Positions 41,146 through 49,336 of a stretch of 64,000 nucleotides of DNA are shown in pieces. The notes below the pieces were generated by a model, which saw only the letters and a list, made by a program, of their open reading frames with translations, had not been told where the DNA came from and searched no databases. The stretch's first letter is position 1. Every line of letters starts with the position of its first letter. A program made the position numbers and the translations under genes. Source of the DNA: Chakrabartia godavariana (GTDB taxonomy: Bacteria; Pseudomonadota; Alphaproteobacteria; Sphingomonadales; Sphingomonadaceae); the NCBI GenBank assembly GCA_005518185.1, contig RKSN01000003.1:124001-188000 (forward strand). Direction: 5' to 3'.

Positions 41146-41637
41146 CTATGCGGCGGGGGCTTTGCGGTCAAGGCGCGCCTTGAGCTGGCGCACCGATAAT
41201 CCGGTCAGCGGATCGCGCCAGTCGGGGGCGATGGCCGCCAGCGGATCAAGCACGAAGGATCGTTTGCGCAACTCGCGGTGGGGAATGCACAGCGCCTCAT
41301 CCACATAGGCCCCGTTCAGCCAGAACAGAATGTCGAGATCGAGCACGCGCGCGCGCCAGCGCTGGCCTCCCGTCTTTCGCCCGAAATTCTGTTCGATGGA
41401 TTTCAGGTGATCCAGCAGATCGCGGGGGGCAAGATCGGTCTCCACCACCGCAGCGCCATTGGCATAGCAGCGGATGGAGGGACCAATTGGCCGCGATGAG
41501 AGGAGGGGAGACGCCGCAAGAAGCCGCAGCGGGGCCTCGTTCAGGGCGAGGCGCGCGGCCGCGAGCACATTGCGCGGCCCGCCAAAGCGCGGATGCGGCT
41601 GGTTGGACCCAAGGGCAAGGGCATAGAGGTGCGACAC
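41146..41637 (-). CDS. folK: 2-amino-4-hydroxy-6-hydroxymethyldihydropteridine pyrophosphokinase
   Basis: The 163-residue protein has the HPPK signature: LYALALGSNQPHPRFGGP at the start, FGRKTGGQRWRARVLDLDIL (about 86-105) and IPHRELRKRSFVLDPLAAIA. It transfers pyrophosphate from ATP to the pterin in folate synthesis. The GTG at 41637 is chosen because the family begins just before the LGSN motif. It is divergent from the uracil-DNA glycosylase gene (51 bp apart). Confidence 0.92.
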   Translation of the reverse strand: MSHLYALALGSNQPHPRFGGPRNVLAAARLALNEAPLRLLAASPLLSSRPIGPSIRCYANGAAVVETDLAPRDLLDHLKSIEQNFGRKTGGQRWRARVLDLDILFWLNGAYVDEALCIPHRELRKRSFVLDPLAAIAPDWRDPLTGLSVRQLKARLDRKAPAA

Positions 41638-41688
41638 GCCTCCCCTTATCCGCTCGACTTTGCTGCGCACAAGCGGGATAGGGCCGCC

Positions 41689-42369
41689 ATGTCTTTCCCC
41701 GCGATCATCACCAGCCCCCTGCCCGCCACCGAACCGTCGCTCGATTGCGCGCTCTGCCCGCGCCTTGTCGATGCGCGTCATGCCTGCCGCGCCGAGTTCC
41801 CCAATTTCTGGAACGCACCTGTCCCCGCCTTTGGCGATCCCGACGCCTGGCTCGCCATTGTCGGTCTTGCCCCCGGCAAGCATGGCGCGAACCGCACCGG
41901 CCGCCCCTTTACCGGGGATCCTTCGGGCCAGATGCTGTTCGCCGCGCTGGCCAAGGCCGGGTTCCTCTCACATGACGAGATACCGGAGCCAAAGCATCTT
42001 TACGGCGGGTTCAAGAACGATGGCGCACAACTGAACGGCGTCATGATCCTCAACGCGGTCAAATGCCTGCCGCCCGAGAACAAGCCGACGCCCGACGAAT
42101 TGCGCAACTGTCGCCCGCATCTGAAGGCCGCGCTTGATGCGCTGCCCAAGCTGACCACCATCCTTGCGCTCGGTCAGGTCGCGCATCAGTCCGCCGTGAA
42201 GGCCTGCGGTGAAAAGCTTCCCAAGCGCCGTTTCGCGCATGGCGCAGTGCACAAGCTGCTCGATGGCCGCACGCTGATCGACAGCTATCACACGTCCCGA
42301 TACAACCAGAATACCGGGCGGATCACCGAAGAGATGTTCGACGAGGTGTTTGCGCTCGCGCTTGGCTGA
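41689..42369 (+). CDS. Type-5 (UDGb) uracil-DNA glycosylase
   Basis: The 226-residue protein shows SLDCALCPRLVDAR (two cluster cysteines), the active-site motif GLAPGKHGANRTGRPFTGD (about 58-76), VMILNAVKCLPPENKPTP with a third Cys, and the C-terminal DSYHTSRYNQNTGRIT. The GLAPGxHGANRTGRxFTGD form marks the Fe-S family 5 (UDGb) enzymes that remove uracil and hypoxanthine from DNA. It acts in base-excision repair. Four cysteines (about 19, 22, 118 and 134-region) likely bind a 4Fe-4S cluster. Confidence 0.88.
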   Translation: MSFPAIITSPLPATEPSLDCALCPRLVDARHACRAEFPNFWNAPVPAFGDPDAWLAIVGLAPGKHGANRTGRPFTGDPSGQMLFAALAKAGFLSHDEIPEPKHLYGGFKNDGAQLNGVMILNAVKCLPPENKPTPDELRNCRPHLKAALDALPKLTTILALGQVAHQSAVKACGEKLPKRRFAHGAVHKLLDGRTLIDSYHTSRYNQNTGRITEEMFDEVFALALG

Positions 42370-42410
42370 TGGCACAGTCTGCGCCGAATTGGTGCGGCAC
42401 AGGAGCGCGT

Positions 42411-42926
42411 GTGAAGATCGTCATTCTTGCAGCCGGGCTGCTGTCCAGTATGTCGCTTGCCCTGCCGAACGACATGCCAGGCGACCCGAAGCCGGTCGAA
42501 ACGCCTGTCGTGCGGCCGGCGCCCGCGGAGACGCGCAAGCCCTGCCTGCGGGGTTGCCTTAATCCCGTCGAAGCGATCAGCTACGCCAACTACCTCGCCC
42601 CGCGCGCGGCGGTGGCGGCCGAATTTGAAATGACGGTGAAGGCGGTGGGCACGAGCCGGGGCCGCTTCTTCCTCAATTCCGAAGCCGATTATCGCGACCG
42701 GAACTGCCTGACGGTCGTCCTGTCACCGGAAGCGGCCCGGTCTCTCGCCGGCGCGGCAGATGTGGCCGCGCTGGAGCAGCGTTTCAAAGGCAAGCGCATT
42801 GCCGTGGAAGGATTGGCCCGCCGCGTGCGGATCGATTTCACCGACGATGCCGGAAAGCCAACGGGCAAATATTATTATCAGGTCCATGTCGTCGTCATGA
42901 GCGCGCGACAGATCGTGGAGAGTTAA
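42411..42926 (+). CDS. Exported protein of unknown function
   Basis: The GTG at 42411 is preceded by AGGAG (42401-42405) and begins a signal peptide (VKIVILAAGLLSSMSLA). The mature product of about 150 residues has CLRGCLNPVEAISYANYLAP, VKAVGTSRGRFFLNSEADYR, CLTVVLSPEAARSL and a beta-rich C-terminus YYYQVHVVVMSARQIV. Motifs such as GRFFLNSEADYRD resemble the OB-fold-like domains of other secreted proteins, but no family is certain. A longer frame from 42369 is less likely because of the good ribosome binding site here. Confidence 0.6.
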   Translation: MKIVILAAGLLSSMSLALPNDMPGDPKPVETPVVRPAPAETRKPCLRGCLNPVEAISYANYLAPRAAVAAEFEMTVKAVGTSRGRFFLNSEADYRDRNCLTVVLSPEAARSLAGAADVAALEQRFKGKRIAVEGLARRVRIDFTDDAGKPTGKYYYQVHVVVMSARQIVES

Positions 42927-42975
42927 GCGGCCAGGACCAATTCGCGTCGGGACAGCGGACAACTATCCCTGAAGA

Positions 42976-43090
42976 CTCTCCGTCGCCCCGTGCTCGACAC
43001 GGGGCTTGGCTTATTCTGCCGATCATAGCGGCGGACGGCTACCGGTCGTAGGTAGCCTAGCCCCGTGTCACGCACGGGGCGACGCGGATG
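42976..43090. repeat. Inverted pair of family E repeats, no cargo
   Basis: CTCCGTCGCCCCGTGCTCGA (42978 on) and the mirrored GCCCCGTGTCACGCACGGGG (43060 on) are inverted copies, about 50 bp apart, with no gene between them. It is the same family as 30914-31037. It lies at the convergent junction of the secreted-protein gene and aguB. Confidence 0.75.
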
Positions 43091-43149
43091 GAAAGGCGAA
43101 CGTGTCTACGCCGCCTTTGCTGCAACGAACCCGCTCCATTTGTGCGGAC

Positions 43150-43998
43150 TCATATATCCTGCGTCAGCCGCCCATAAAGCTGCGGCCGCCGATCCCGGAA
43201 AAAGCCGAAGGTCGCGCGGTGCTTGCGGATCTTGTCCAGATCAAACACGGCATCGAGCACGCCTTCCACGCCATCGCCGAACTCCGCGACGAAATCGCCG
43301 CGTTCATCGGTGATGAAGCTGTGGCCGTAAAAGCTCATCTCGCCTTCGGTGCCGACGCGGTTGGCGGCGATGACGGGCACGACGTTGGACACAGCATGGC
43401 CAATCATTGCGCGACGCCACAGCCGCGACGTGTCGAGGTCTTCGGCCTCAGGCTCATCCCCGATGGCAGTCGGGAAAAAGAGAACGTCCGCGCCCATCAG
43501 CATCATCGCCCGCGCGGTTTCGGGGTACCATTGGTCCCAGCAGATGCCGATGCCGATGGTACCGTATCGCGTCGGCCAGACCTTGAAGCCGGTGTTGCCG
43601 GGGCGGAAATAGAATTTCTCTGAATAGCCGGGGCCGTCGGGAATATGGCTCTTGCGATAGACGCCCATGACCTCGCCCGCATCGTCGATCATGGCGAGGC
43701 TGTTGTAATAATGCTGCCCGTCGCGCTCGTAGAAGCTGGTCGGGATATAGACACCCAGCTCCTTGGCGAGCGTGCGCATGGCAAGGACGGCCTTGTGGCT
43801 GTGGACGGGCTGGGCACGCTCGAAAAAGGCCTCTGACTGCACCTTGCAGAAATAATGGCCTTCAAACAGCTCGCTCGGCAGGATCACCTTCGCGCCACGC
43901 GACGCGGCCTCGCGCACAAGCGCCTCGACGCGGTCGATATTGGTGTCGATGTCGTCGGAGAACGACTGCTGAAGGGCGGCAACGTGCATCTGGGTCAT
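43150..43998 (-). CDS. aguB: N-carbamoylputrescine amidase
   Basis: The 282-residue nitrilase-fold enzyme hydrolyses N-carbamoylputrescine to putrescine. The triad is visible as Glu in VILPSELFEG, Lys in YRKSHIPDGPGYSEKFYF and Cys in IGIGICWDQWYPETARAM (the family form with WDQWYPE). The end FFRDRRPQLYGRL is typical. The ATG at 43998 gives the standard MTQMHVAALQ opening. TTATAT lies just upstream, leaving at most a few bases of leader. aguA is about 5 kb upstream on the same strand. Confidence 0.93.
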   Translation of the reverse strand: MTQMHVAALQQSFSDDIDTNIDRVEALVREAASRGAKVILPSELFEGHYFCKVQSEAFFERAQPVHSHKAVLAMRTLAKELGVYIPTSFYERDGQHYYNSLAMIDDAGEVMGVYRKSHIPDGPGYSEKFYFRPGNTGFKVWPTRYGTIGIGICWDQWYPETARAMMLMGADVLFFPTAIGDEPEAEDLDTSRLWRRAMIGHAVSNVVPVIAANRVGTEGEMSFYGHSFITDERGDFVAEFGDGVEGVLDAVFDLDKIRKHRATFGFFRDRRPQLYGRLTQDI

Positions 43999-44022
43999 GA
44001 TGCGCCCCATATAAGGGCTCGA

Positions 44023-44907
44023 TCAGCGAACCCCATCAAAAAATGTGGCCAGATCGTCAATCACCGGGGCCTTGGTGCGGAAAGGCTCCGCGACGGCCAT
44101 GATGATGTCGCTATGGCCCAACCCCTGATAAAGGATCGTCCGCGCCACGGCCCCGACCTTGGTCTGCGCGGAGGCAAGTGCTGCGGTGTTGCGCGGCTTG
44201 ACCGTGGTGTCGGCGCTGCCCGTCAGCAGCAGCATCGGCGGCGCATCCTTGCGCGCAAAGGTGATGGGCTGGCTCGGCTTGGGATCAGGCATCTGGCCAA
44301 AGGCCGCCCGCGACGCGTCCGACGTGAAGGGCAGGAAGTCATAGGGACCGGCGAGCCCGGCAAAGCTGCGGATGCCATGCGCCGGGGCGCCTGCCGCCTT
44401 CAGCCAGTGCGGGTCGAGCGTCAGCAGGGCGGCGATATGCGCCCCCGCCGAATGGCCGCTGACATGCACGCGGGCTGGATTGCCGCCATATTGTGCGATG
44501 TTGCGATCCACCCAGGCGACCGCCGCCGCCCCGTCTTCCACAAAGCCGGGGAAGCGCACTTCAGGGACGAGGCGATAGTCGGGCAGAACCACGATGAACC
44601 CACGGGCGGCAAGGGCGCGACCGACAAAGCCGTAAAGCTCCCGGTCGCCGCTGTTCCAGCTGCCGCCATAGAAGAAGACGATCACATCGCGCGGCGTGGC
44701 CCGCATGTCCGCCGGGGCCCAGATATCCAGCTTCTGGCGGGCGAGCGGCCCGAAGCTGATGCCGCTGGCAACCTTGCGTGCCGGCGCGCGCGCCGACAGC
44801 AGCGCATCCACGCTGTTGAGCAGGCCGACCTGGCTCCACTTGCTCGCATAGCCGAGCGCCCCAAGTGCCAGCCCAACAATGCCAAGCGCGATCATGATCT
44901 TCCCCAT
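44023..44907 (-). CDS. Alpha/beta hydrolase (esterase/lipase, BD-FAE-like)
   Basis: The 294-residue protein has an N-terminal hydrophobic segment (MIALGIVGLALGALGYAS), then the oxyanion stretch VIVFFYGGSWNSGDRELY, the nucleophile VSGHSAGAHIAALLT (GHSAG), an Asp in LTGSADTTVKP, and a His in GLGHSDII. This is the layout of carboxylesterases in the HSL/BD-FAE group. The substrate is not shown. It is on the same strand as and 24 bp upstream of aguB. Confidence 0.78.
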   Translation of the reverse strand: MGKIMIALGIVGLALGALGYASKWSQVGLLNSVDALLSARAPARKVASGISFGPLARQKLDIWAPADMRATPRDVIVFFYGGSWNSGDRELYGFVGRALAARGFIVVLPDYRLVPEVRFPGFVEDGAAAVAWVDRNIAQYGGNPARVHVSGHSAGAHIAALLTLDPHWLKAAGAPAHGIRSFAGLAGPYDFLPFTSDASRAAFGQMPDPKPSQPITFARKDAPPMLLLTGSADTTVKPRNTAALASAQTKVGAVARTILYQGLGHSDIIMAVAEPFRTKAPVIDDLATFFDGVR

Positions 44908-44984
44908 GCTTGCCTCTTCGCACATGCTTGACGTTTACGGCAAGTGCGTGGACGATGCACGAAAGGGCACCCGCATTAAGACTC

Positions 44985-45076
44985 CGCCGTTTGCCCTGAG
45001 CCTGTCGAAGGTCTGTTCTACTTTGCGCTGCGGCCCCCAGAAGGACGGTGCTTCGACAAGCCCAGCACAGACGGGG
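44985..45076. repeat. Inverted pair of family D repeats, no cargo
   Basis: CCGTTTGCCCTGAGCCTGTC (44987 on) and GGTGCTTCGACAAGCCCAGC (45048 on) are mirrored arms separated by about 30 bp. No gene lies between them. It is in the divergent region between the hydrolase and the acyl-CoA carboxylase genes. Confidence 0.65.
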
Positions 45077-45116
45077 TGGCAAAGATGAGAACGGAGTCCC
45101 CCACAAGAGAGGGTGT

Positions 45117-46664
45117 ATGAGCTGGGAAAAGGAAGTCGAGGAGCTCAAGCGGCGGCAGAAGCTTGCCGAAGGCATGGGCGGCCCGGAAAAGCTGAAACGG
45201 CAGAAGGACGGCGGCAAGCTCAATGTGCGCGAACGCATCGCCGCGTTGGTCGACAAGGGGTCGTTCCGCGAGATCGGCAAACTGGGCGGTGTCGGTCAAT
45301 ATGATGCCAAGGGCAATCTGGCCTCCTTCCTCCCCGCCAACATCCTGTTCGGGCGCGCGCGGATCGATGGGCGTCCTGTCGTCGTGCAGGCCGATGACTT
45401 CACCGTGCGCGGGGGTGCGGCCGATGCCTCGCTCCACGGCAAGCTCATCCAGTCCGAAAAGCTCGCGCATGAATATCGGATGCCGCTCGTCCGGCTGATT
45501 GAAGGCACGGGCGGCGGCGGCTCGGTCAAGACGCTGGAGACGACGGGCTATACCTATGTGCCCGAAGTGCCGGGCTGGGAGCTGATGGTCGACAATCTCT
45601 CGACGATTCCCGTCGTGGCCCTGGGCCTTGGTCCGGTCGCGGGGCTCGGCGCGGGCCGTCAGGTCATGGCGCATTATTCGGTGCTGGTGAAAGGCCTGTC
45701 GCAGATGTTCGTGGCAGGGCCGCCTGTTGTCGCCGCTGTCGGCGAGAACCGGACCAAGGAAGAACTGGGCGGCTCCGCCATCCATGCGAAGAACGGCGCC
45801 ATCGACGATGAGGCCGACAGCGAGGCCGATGCCTTTGCCAAGGCCCGGCGCTTCCTTTCTTACCTCCCTTCCTCAGTGCATGAGCTGCCAACCCGCATTG
45901 CACCCCGGGACCGCCCCGACCGGCGCGACCCGGGCCTGATCGAGGCGGTGCCGCGCGACCTGCGGCATCTCTACAAGATCCGCCCGATCATCGAGGCGGT
46001 GGTCGACGAAGGCAGCTTCTTTGAAATCGGCCGCCAGCACGGGCCGAGCGTGGTCACGGGCTTTGCGCGGATGGATGGCTATCCCGTCGCGATCATGGCG
46101 TCGGACCCGATGGTGCTGGGCGGGCTTTGGACCGCTGCCAGTTCCCGCAAGGTCGAACGCTTCATCGATCTGGCCGACACCTTCCATCTGCCTGTCATCC
46201 ACCTCGCCGACGTGCCCGGCTTCCTGATCGGCAGGAAGGCCGAGGACGAGGCCACGATCCGCTTCGGCAGCCGCGCGATGATGGCCATCTATCAGGCAAA
46301 GGTACCGATTTGCGCGGTCATCCTGCGCAAGGCCTATGGCATGGCGGGCAGCGCACACGCCAACCTCTCGCGCCACAAATGGCGCTATGCCTGGCCCTCG
46401 GGCGACTGGGGCAGCCTCCCCATCTCGGGTGGGCTGGAGGCAGCGTACAAGTCCGACCTGGAGGCAACCGCCAATCCCAAGGCGTTGCTCAAGGACATCC
46501 AGAAGCGTCTCAACGACGTCCGCAGCCCGTTCCGCACCGCGGAGAAGTTCGGCATCGAAGACATTATCGACCCGCGCGACACGCGGCCCTTGCTCTGCGA
46601 ATTTGTCGAACACGCCTATCGCGTGCTGGAGCCGGGACCGGTGGCCAAGGGCTGGCGCTGTTGA
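45117..46664 (+). CDS. Acyl-CoA carboxylase carboxyltransferase subunit
   Basis: The 515-residue protein is a biotin-dependent carboxyltransferase (PccB/MccB/AccD type): KLNVRERIAALVDKGSFREI, FLPANILFGRARIDGRPVVV, VVAAVGENRTKEELGGSAIH, and the second crotonase-like half with IMASDPMVLGGLWTAASS, ADVPGFLIGRKAEDEATIRF and ICAVILRKAYGMAGSAHANL. The substrate cannot be read off; the family includes propionyl- and methylcrotonyl-CoA carboxylases. No biotin carboxylase or carrier gene is adjacent, which is unusual. The GNAT gene starts in its stop codon. Confidence 0.88.
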   Translation: MSWEKEVEELKRRQKLAEGMGGPEKLKRQKDGGKLNVRERIAALVDKGSFREIGKLGGVGQYDAKGNLASFLPANILFGRARIDGRPVVVQADDFTVRGGAADASLHGKLIQSEKLAHEYRMPLVRLIEGTGGGGSVKTLETTGYTYVPEVPGWELMVDNLSTIPVVALGLGPVAGLGAGRQVMAHYSVLVKGLSQMFVAGPPVVAAVGENRTKEELGGSAIHAKNGAIDDEADSEADAFAKARRFLSYLPSSVHELPTRIAPRDRPDRRDPGLIEAVPRDLRHLYKIRPIIEAVVDEGSFFEIGRQHGPSVVTGFARMDGYPVAIMASDPMVLGGLWTAASSRKVERFIDLADTFHLPVIHLADVPGFLIGRKAEDEATIRFGSRAMMAIYQAKVPICAVILRKAYGMAGSAHANLSRHKWRYAWPSGDWGSLPISGGLEAAYKSDLEATANPKALLKDIQKRLNDVRSPFRTAEKFGIEDIIDPRDTRPLLCEFVEHAYRVLEPGPVAKGWRC

Positions 46665-47263
46665 CCGACGCCCGGCCCATCGGCCCGGTGCATGACCGCG
46701 CGCAGATCGTGGCGACGCTCGCCCGCGCGTTTCAGGACGACCCGGCCCTCAGCTGGATCCTGCCAGATGCGGCGCAGCGCAGGATCCGCCTGCCGCACAT
46801 GTTTGATTTCATCACCCCGCTCGACCTGCGCGATGGCTTCGCGCTTGGATCATCCGCGGGCGAGGCGGTGACACTGTGGCGGTCCCCCGGCAAGCCGCAC
46901 ACCGGGATGCTCGATCTGGTCCGGCTGCTGCCCGCCGTCTTCAGCACCTTTGGCGCGGCGACCCTGCGCGCATTGGCCATCTCCGAAGCGATCGACGCGC
47001 ACCATCCCAAGGGGATCACCTATTTCTACCTGCATTATGCCGGCGTCATGCCGGACCAACAGGGCAAGGGCTGGGGCGGTGCCGCCATCCGCGCCGGGCT
47101 GGCGCGCGCCGACGCGGCCGGCCTCCCTGCCCTTCTGGAAACCGCCACGCCCCGCAATGTCGGCCTCTACACAAGCCTCGGCTTTGAGATCCTGTCCGAA
47201 TGGGACGTGCCGCGCGGCGGCCCGCATTTCTGGACGATGCTCAGGCGCGTGACGAAGGTTTAG
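46661..47263 (+). CDS. GNAT-family N-acetyltransferase
   Basis: The 200-residue protein starts at a TTG that overlaps the carboxylase stop (TTGA). It shows the GNAT core: LARAFQDDPALSWILPDA at the N-terminus, ITYFYLHYAGVMPDQQGKGW (acetyl-CoA loop, Q-x-x-G-K-G-W), GGAAIRAGLARADAAGLPAL, LETATPRNVGLYTSLGFEIL, and a C-terminal WDVPRGGPHFWTML. It transfers an acetyl group from acetyl-CoA to an unknown amine. It is the last host-like gene before the low-GC HNH gene. Confidence 0.8.
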   Translation: MTDARPIGPVHDRAQIVATLARAFQDDPALSWILPDAAQRRIRLPHMFDFITPLDLRDGFALGSSAGEAVTLWRSPGKPHTGMLDLVRLLPAVFSTFGAATLRALAISEAIDAHHPKGITYFYLHYAGVMPDQQGKGWGGAAIRAGLARADAAGLPALLETATPRNVGLYTSLGFEILSEWDVPRGGPHFWTMLRRVTKV

Positions 47264-47269
47264 AGTCGA

Positions 47270-48898
47270 TTATTTGTCAGGAGACTTCATGAGATCCAAG
47301 AGATTGAGCGGCTGGCCGCCCAAAATTGGAACCCCGTTTGCCGTCCCTGTCTTAAACGCATCTTTCCAGAACTGAAAATTCTGTTTGCCGCCAAATACCG
47401 TCGACGAAAGGCTCTGATTCTTCCAAACCGACAACTCGCCAAAATTGCGGATGAAATTGTCGAGCGTCGTCCAAGCTGCTTCAGGAAGTCGGCGCTGCAA
47501 CGGGCTATCCTTATCCCAATAGGTTCCAGCTGAAACAACGGACATCTGACATACGTCCAGCACCAGGCCGAACAAGGCGTGCAGAACCTCCTCACGACCT
47601 ATCCGATGTGCGCGCAAATGCTCTGGCGCTACCGGTTCGCCCTTTTGAACTTTGCTTTCAAGTTTCCCGCTGCCAACCTCGAAATCATATTTCCCTATAT
47701 AGATTCGGTCCGCCAGAATGTTCAGCAGGCGGACAATCTGTCGTCGCTCAAGGTCGCGCGGATTATCGCCCTCTTCGAGCTTGTAGTCATCGGGCGTTTC
47801 GAGCATCGCGCCCGAAATGAGCTGAGAGTATATCGCCTTCTCAACTGCACTGTAGGACACCGGACGATCCGTTCCTTTGCCGCCCATTTCAACGTAATCA
47901 CGCAGCCTGTTTTCTGGGTCATATAGAATGGCGTTGCGCTGATTATCGATAACGTAACGCTTCATTTGAGCCTGCTCGCCCTTGTAATGGTCGACGAGCT
48001 GCTGCTCGGTAAACTGTGAGTAGTCCGGTGGATGGCCCCGTTCGGCTCGGAAACGTTCCACGCGGTCCCGATAAATGCTTGCGCCCATATGGCGCTGTGT
48101 AGCTTTATCAAATGCCACCTGCCGCAGAGTCGTTCCTGCATGGTTGTTTGCGGTCAGCAAAAGGTCTGGGTCCGGGTCGATAAAAAGACGAATCGGCAGG
48201 CGCTCTTCCCCGAGAAGAAGTTGGGCCGCCGCCTTGTGTTGGCCGTCAAAAATACGGACCTTTGAGCCGCCCACTTCGCATGTGTCGATCCACGCGAGTG
48301 GAACATGGAGTTGCGGATATCCTTTATGAAACTCCTCTATTAATCCCCGAATGTTTGCGCCGATACCACGTGGGTTAAGCCGGTCGTCATGGAAGAGATA
48401 TTCCTTCGGAAGGAGCACAAAAACATAGCGAAGTTTTGACAAACGATCGCGCCATATAGGGACTTTCACGACATCCGTTTCACCGGTGGACGCGAGACTG
48501 TATTCAAATAAATCCGCGTCCTGCTGCTGATTTGCTAAAGCATGCTTAGCGCCGCCTCGATCCGTTAGGATATGCCCCAAGTTCAGACCGCGAGGATCAA
48601 CAACCGAGGCACGGATGTCATCCAGTTTTGAGAGAACGCGCGCTACGTGAAGGTTCGCCGCCTGCTTGGAACGGTTTGCGCTGGCAAAAGTCAGAGCCCA
48701 GTTCGTTAGATCATCTTTCCCGCCATCTCGCGTCGGAACAATATGATCGACGTCCAAGCTATCCGCGTGGAGTGCAAGATCAATCTTTTTCCCGGTAATG
48801 AAGCACAAGCCCTGCTGTGTCTGCCAGAGCTTGTGGATTACATCGGCCCGTTCTGCTGTTGATAACTGTCTTAATCCGAATGACATTATTGCCCCCAT
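47270..48898 (-). CDS. HNH endonuclease domain fused to a DGQHR/ParB-like domain
   Basis: The 542-residue protein has an HNH nuclease motif at residues 30-90: LCFITGKKID, DVDHIVPTRDGGKDDLTNWA with H52 and N66, and SANRSKQAAN with N75. It has one Cys where most HNH proteins have CxxC. Residues 140-290 contain IFDGQHKAAAQLLLG (D218-K222), like DGQHR/ParB-type domains of DndB and related proteins, then TTLRQVAFDKATQRHMG. The remaining 250 residues are helical and not recognised. By eye its GC is about 50-58% against about 65-70% in neighbours. It is the sole gene between an amino-acid metabolism operon and the GNAT gene. Confidence 0.75.
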   Translation of the reverse strand: MGAIMSFGLRQLSTAERADVIHKLWQTQQGLCFITGKKIDLALHADSLDVDHIVPTRDGGKDDLTNWALTFASANRSKQAANLHVARVLSKLDDIRASVVDPRGLNLGHILTDRGGAKHALANQQQDADLFEYSLASTGETDVVKVPIWRDRLSKLRYVFVLLPKEYLFHDDRLNPRGIGANIRGLIEEFHKGYPQLHVPLAWIDTCEVGGSKVRIFDGQHKAAAQLLLGEERLPIRLFIDPDPDLLLTANNHAGTTLRQVAFDKATQRHMGASIYRDRVERFRAERGHPPDYSQFTEQQLVDHYKGEQAQMKRYVIDNQRNAILYDPENRLRDYVEMGGKGTDRPVSYSAVEKAIYSQLISGAMLETPDDYKLEEGDNPRDLERRQIVRLLNILADRIYIGKYDFEVGSGKLESKVQKGEPVAPEHLRAHRIGREEVLHALFGLVLDVCQMSVVSAGTYWDKDSPLQRRLPEAAWTTLDNFIRNFGELSVWKNQSLSSTVFGGKQNFQFWKDAFKTGTANGVPILGGQPLNLLDLMKSPDK

Positions 48899-48905
48899 CT
48901 AGACT

Positions 48906-48934
48906 GGCATAAGTCACGACAGTTTTACATTCAA
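48906..48934 (-). promoter_or_regulatory. Candidate promoter of the HNH/DGQHR gene
   Basis: On the minus strand, TTGAAT (48934-48929) and TATGCC (48911-48906) are separated by 17 bp. Transcription would start very near the ATG at 48898. The match is weak, but this region is AT-rich compared with the surroundings. Confidence 0.35.
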
Positions 48935-48982
48935 GTTAGCAGTAATGGTTTTCGCTGCCGAAGTGCTGGCGTGCTATCTGGA

Positions 48983-49336
48983 TTAAAGCCGCACCCCGAA
49001 GCGCGCCGCGACCGCGATCATCGCCAGATAGAGCAGCACCGTCAGCGCGCAGCCTATCAGCAGCGACAGCGCGAACCCGACGCCATTGCGCAGCAGCATC
49101 GGGATGACGAGGAACATTGGCAGCGAGGGGAGGACGTACCAGAAGGTCGCCTCCACATGGTTCGCCATCAGCATCGCATCCTGCGTGTCGCGCCACAGCC
49201 ACAGCATCCCGAGGATCGAGACCAGCGGCAGCGACGCGACGAGCGCACCCGCCGCCGGGCTCTTCTTCGCAATAAGCGCGATGGCCGCGACGATCACGCC
49301 CGACAGAAGCGCGCGCGTGATGAACGCCAGCGTCAC
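48983..49336 (-). CDS. DUF3147 family membrane protein
   Basis: The 117-residue protein has four hydrophobic helices: ALLSGVIVAAIALIAKK, GALVASLPLVSILGMLWLW, YVLPSLPMFLVIPMLL and FALSLLIGCALTVLLYLAM. DUF3147 proteins resemble small multidrug-resistance type transporters, but function is unknown. Its GTG start overlaps the aguA stop (GTGA), so it is the third gene of the operon M28 peptidase-aguA-this one. The HNH gene starts 84 bp downstream on the same strand. Confidence 0.75.
   Translation of the reverse strand: MTLAFITRALLSGVIVAAIALIAKKSPAAGALVASLPLVSILGMLWLWRDTQDAMLMANHVEATFWYVLPSLPMFLVIPMLLRNGVGFALSLLIGCALTVLLYLAMIAVAARFGVRL

Noticed and set aside
47270-48898. Prophage or integrative element around the HNH gene
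   Set aside because: No integrase, phage structural gene, attachment repeats or neighbouring tRNA was seen; only the single gene looks foreign.
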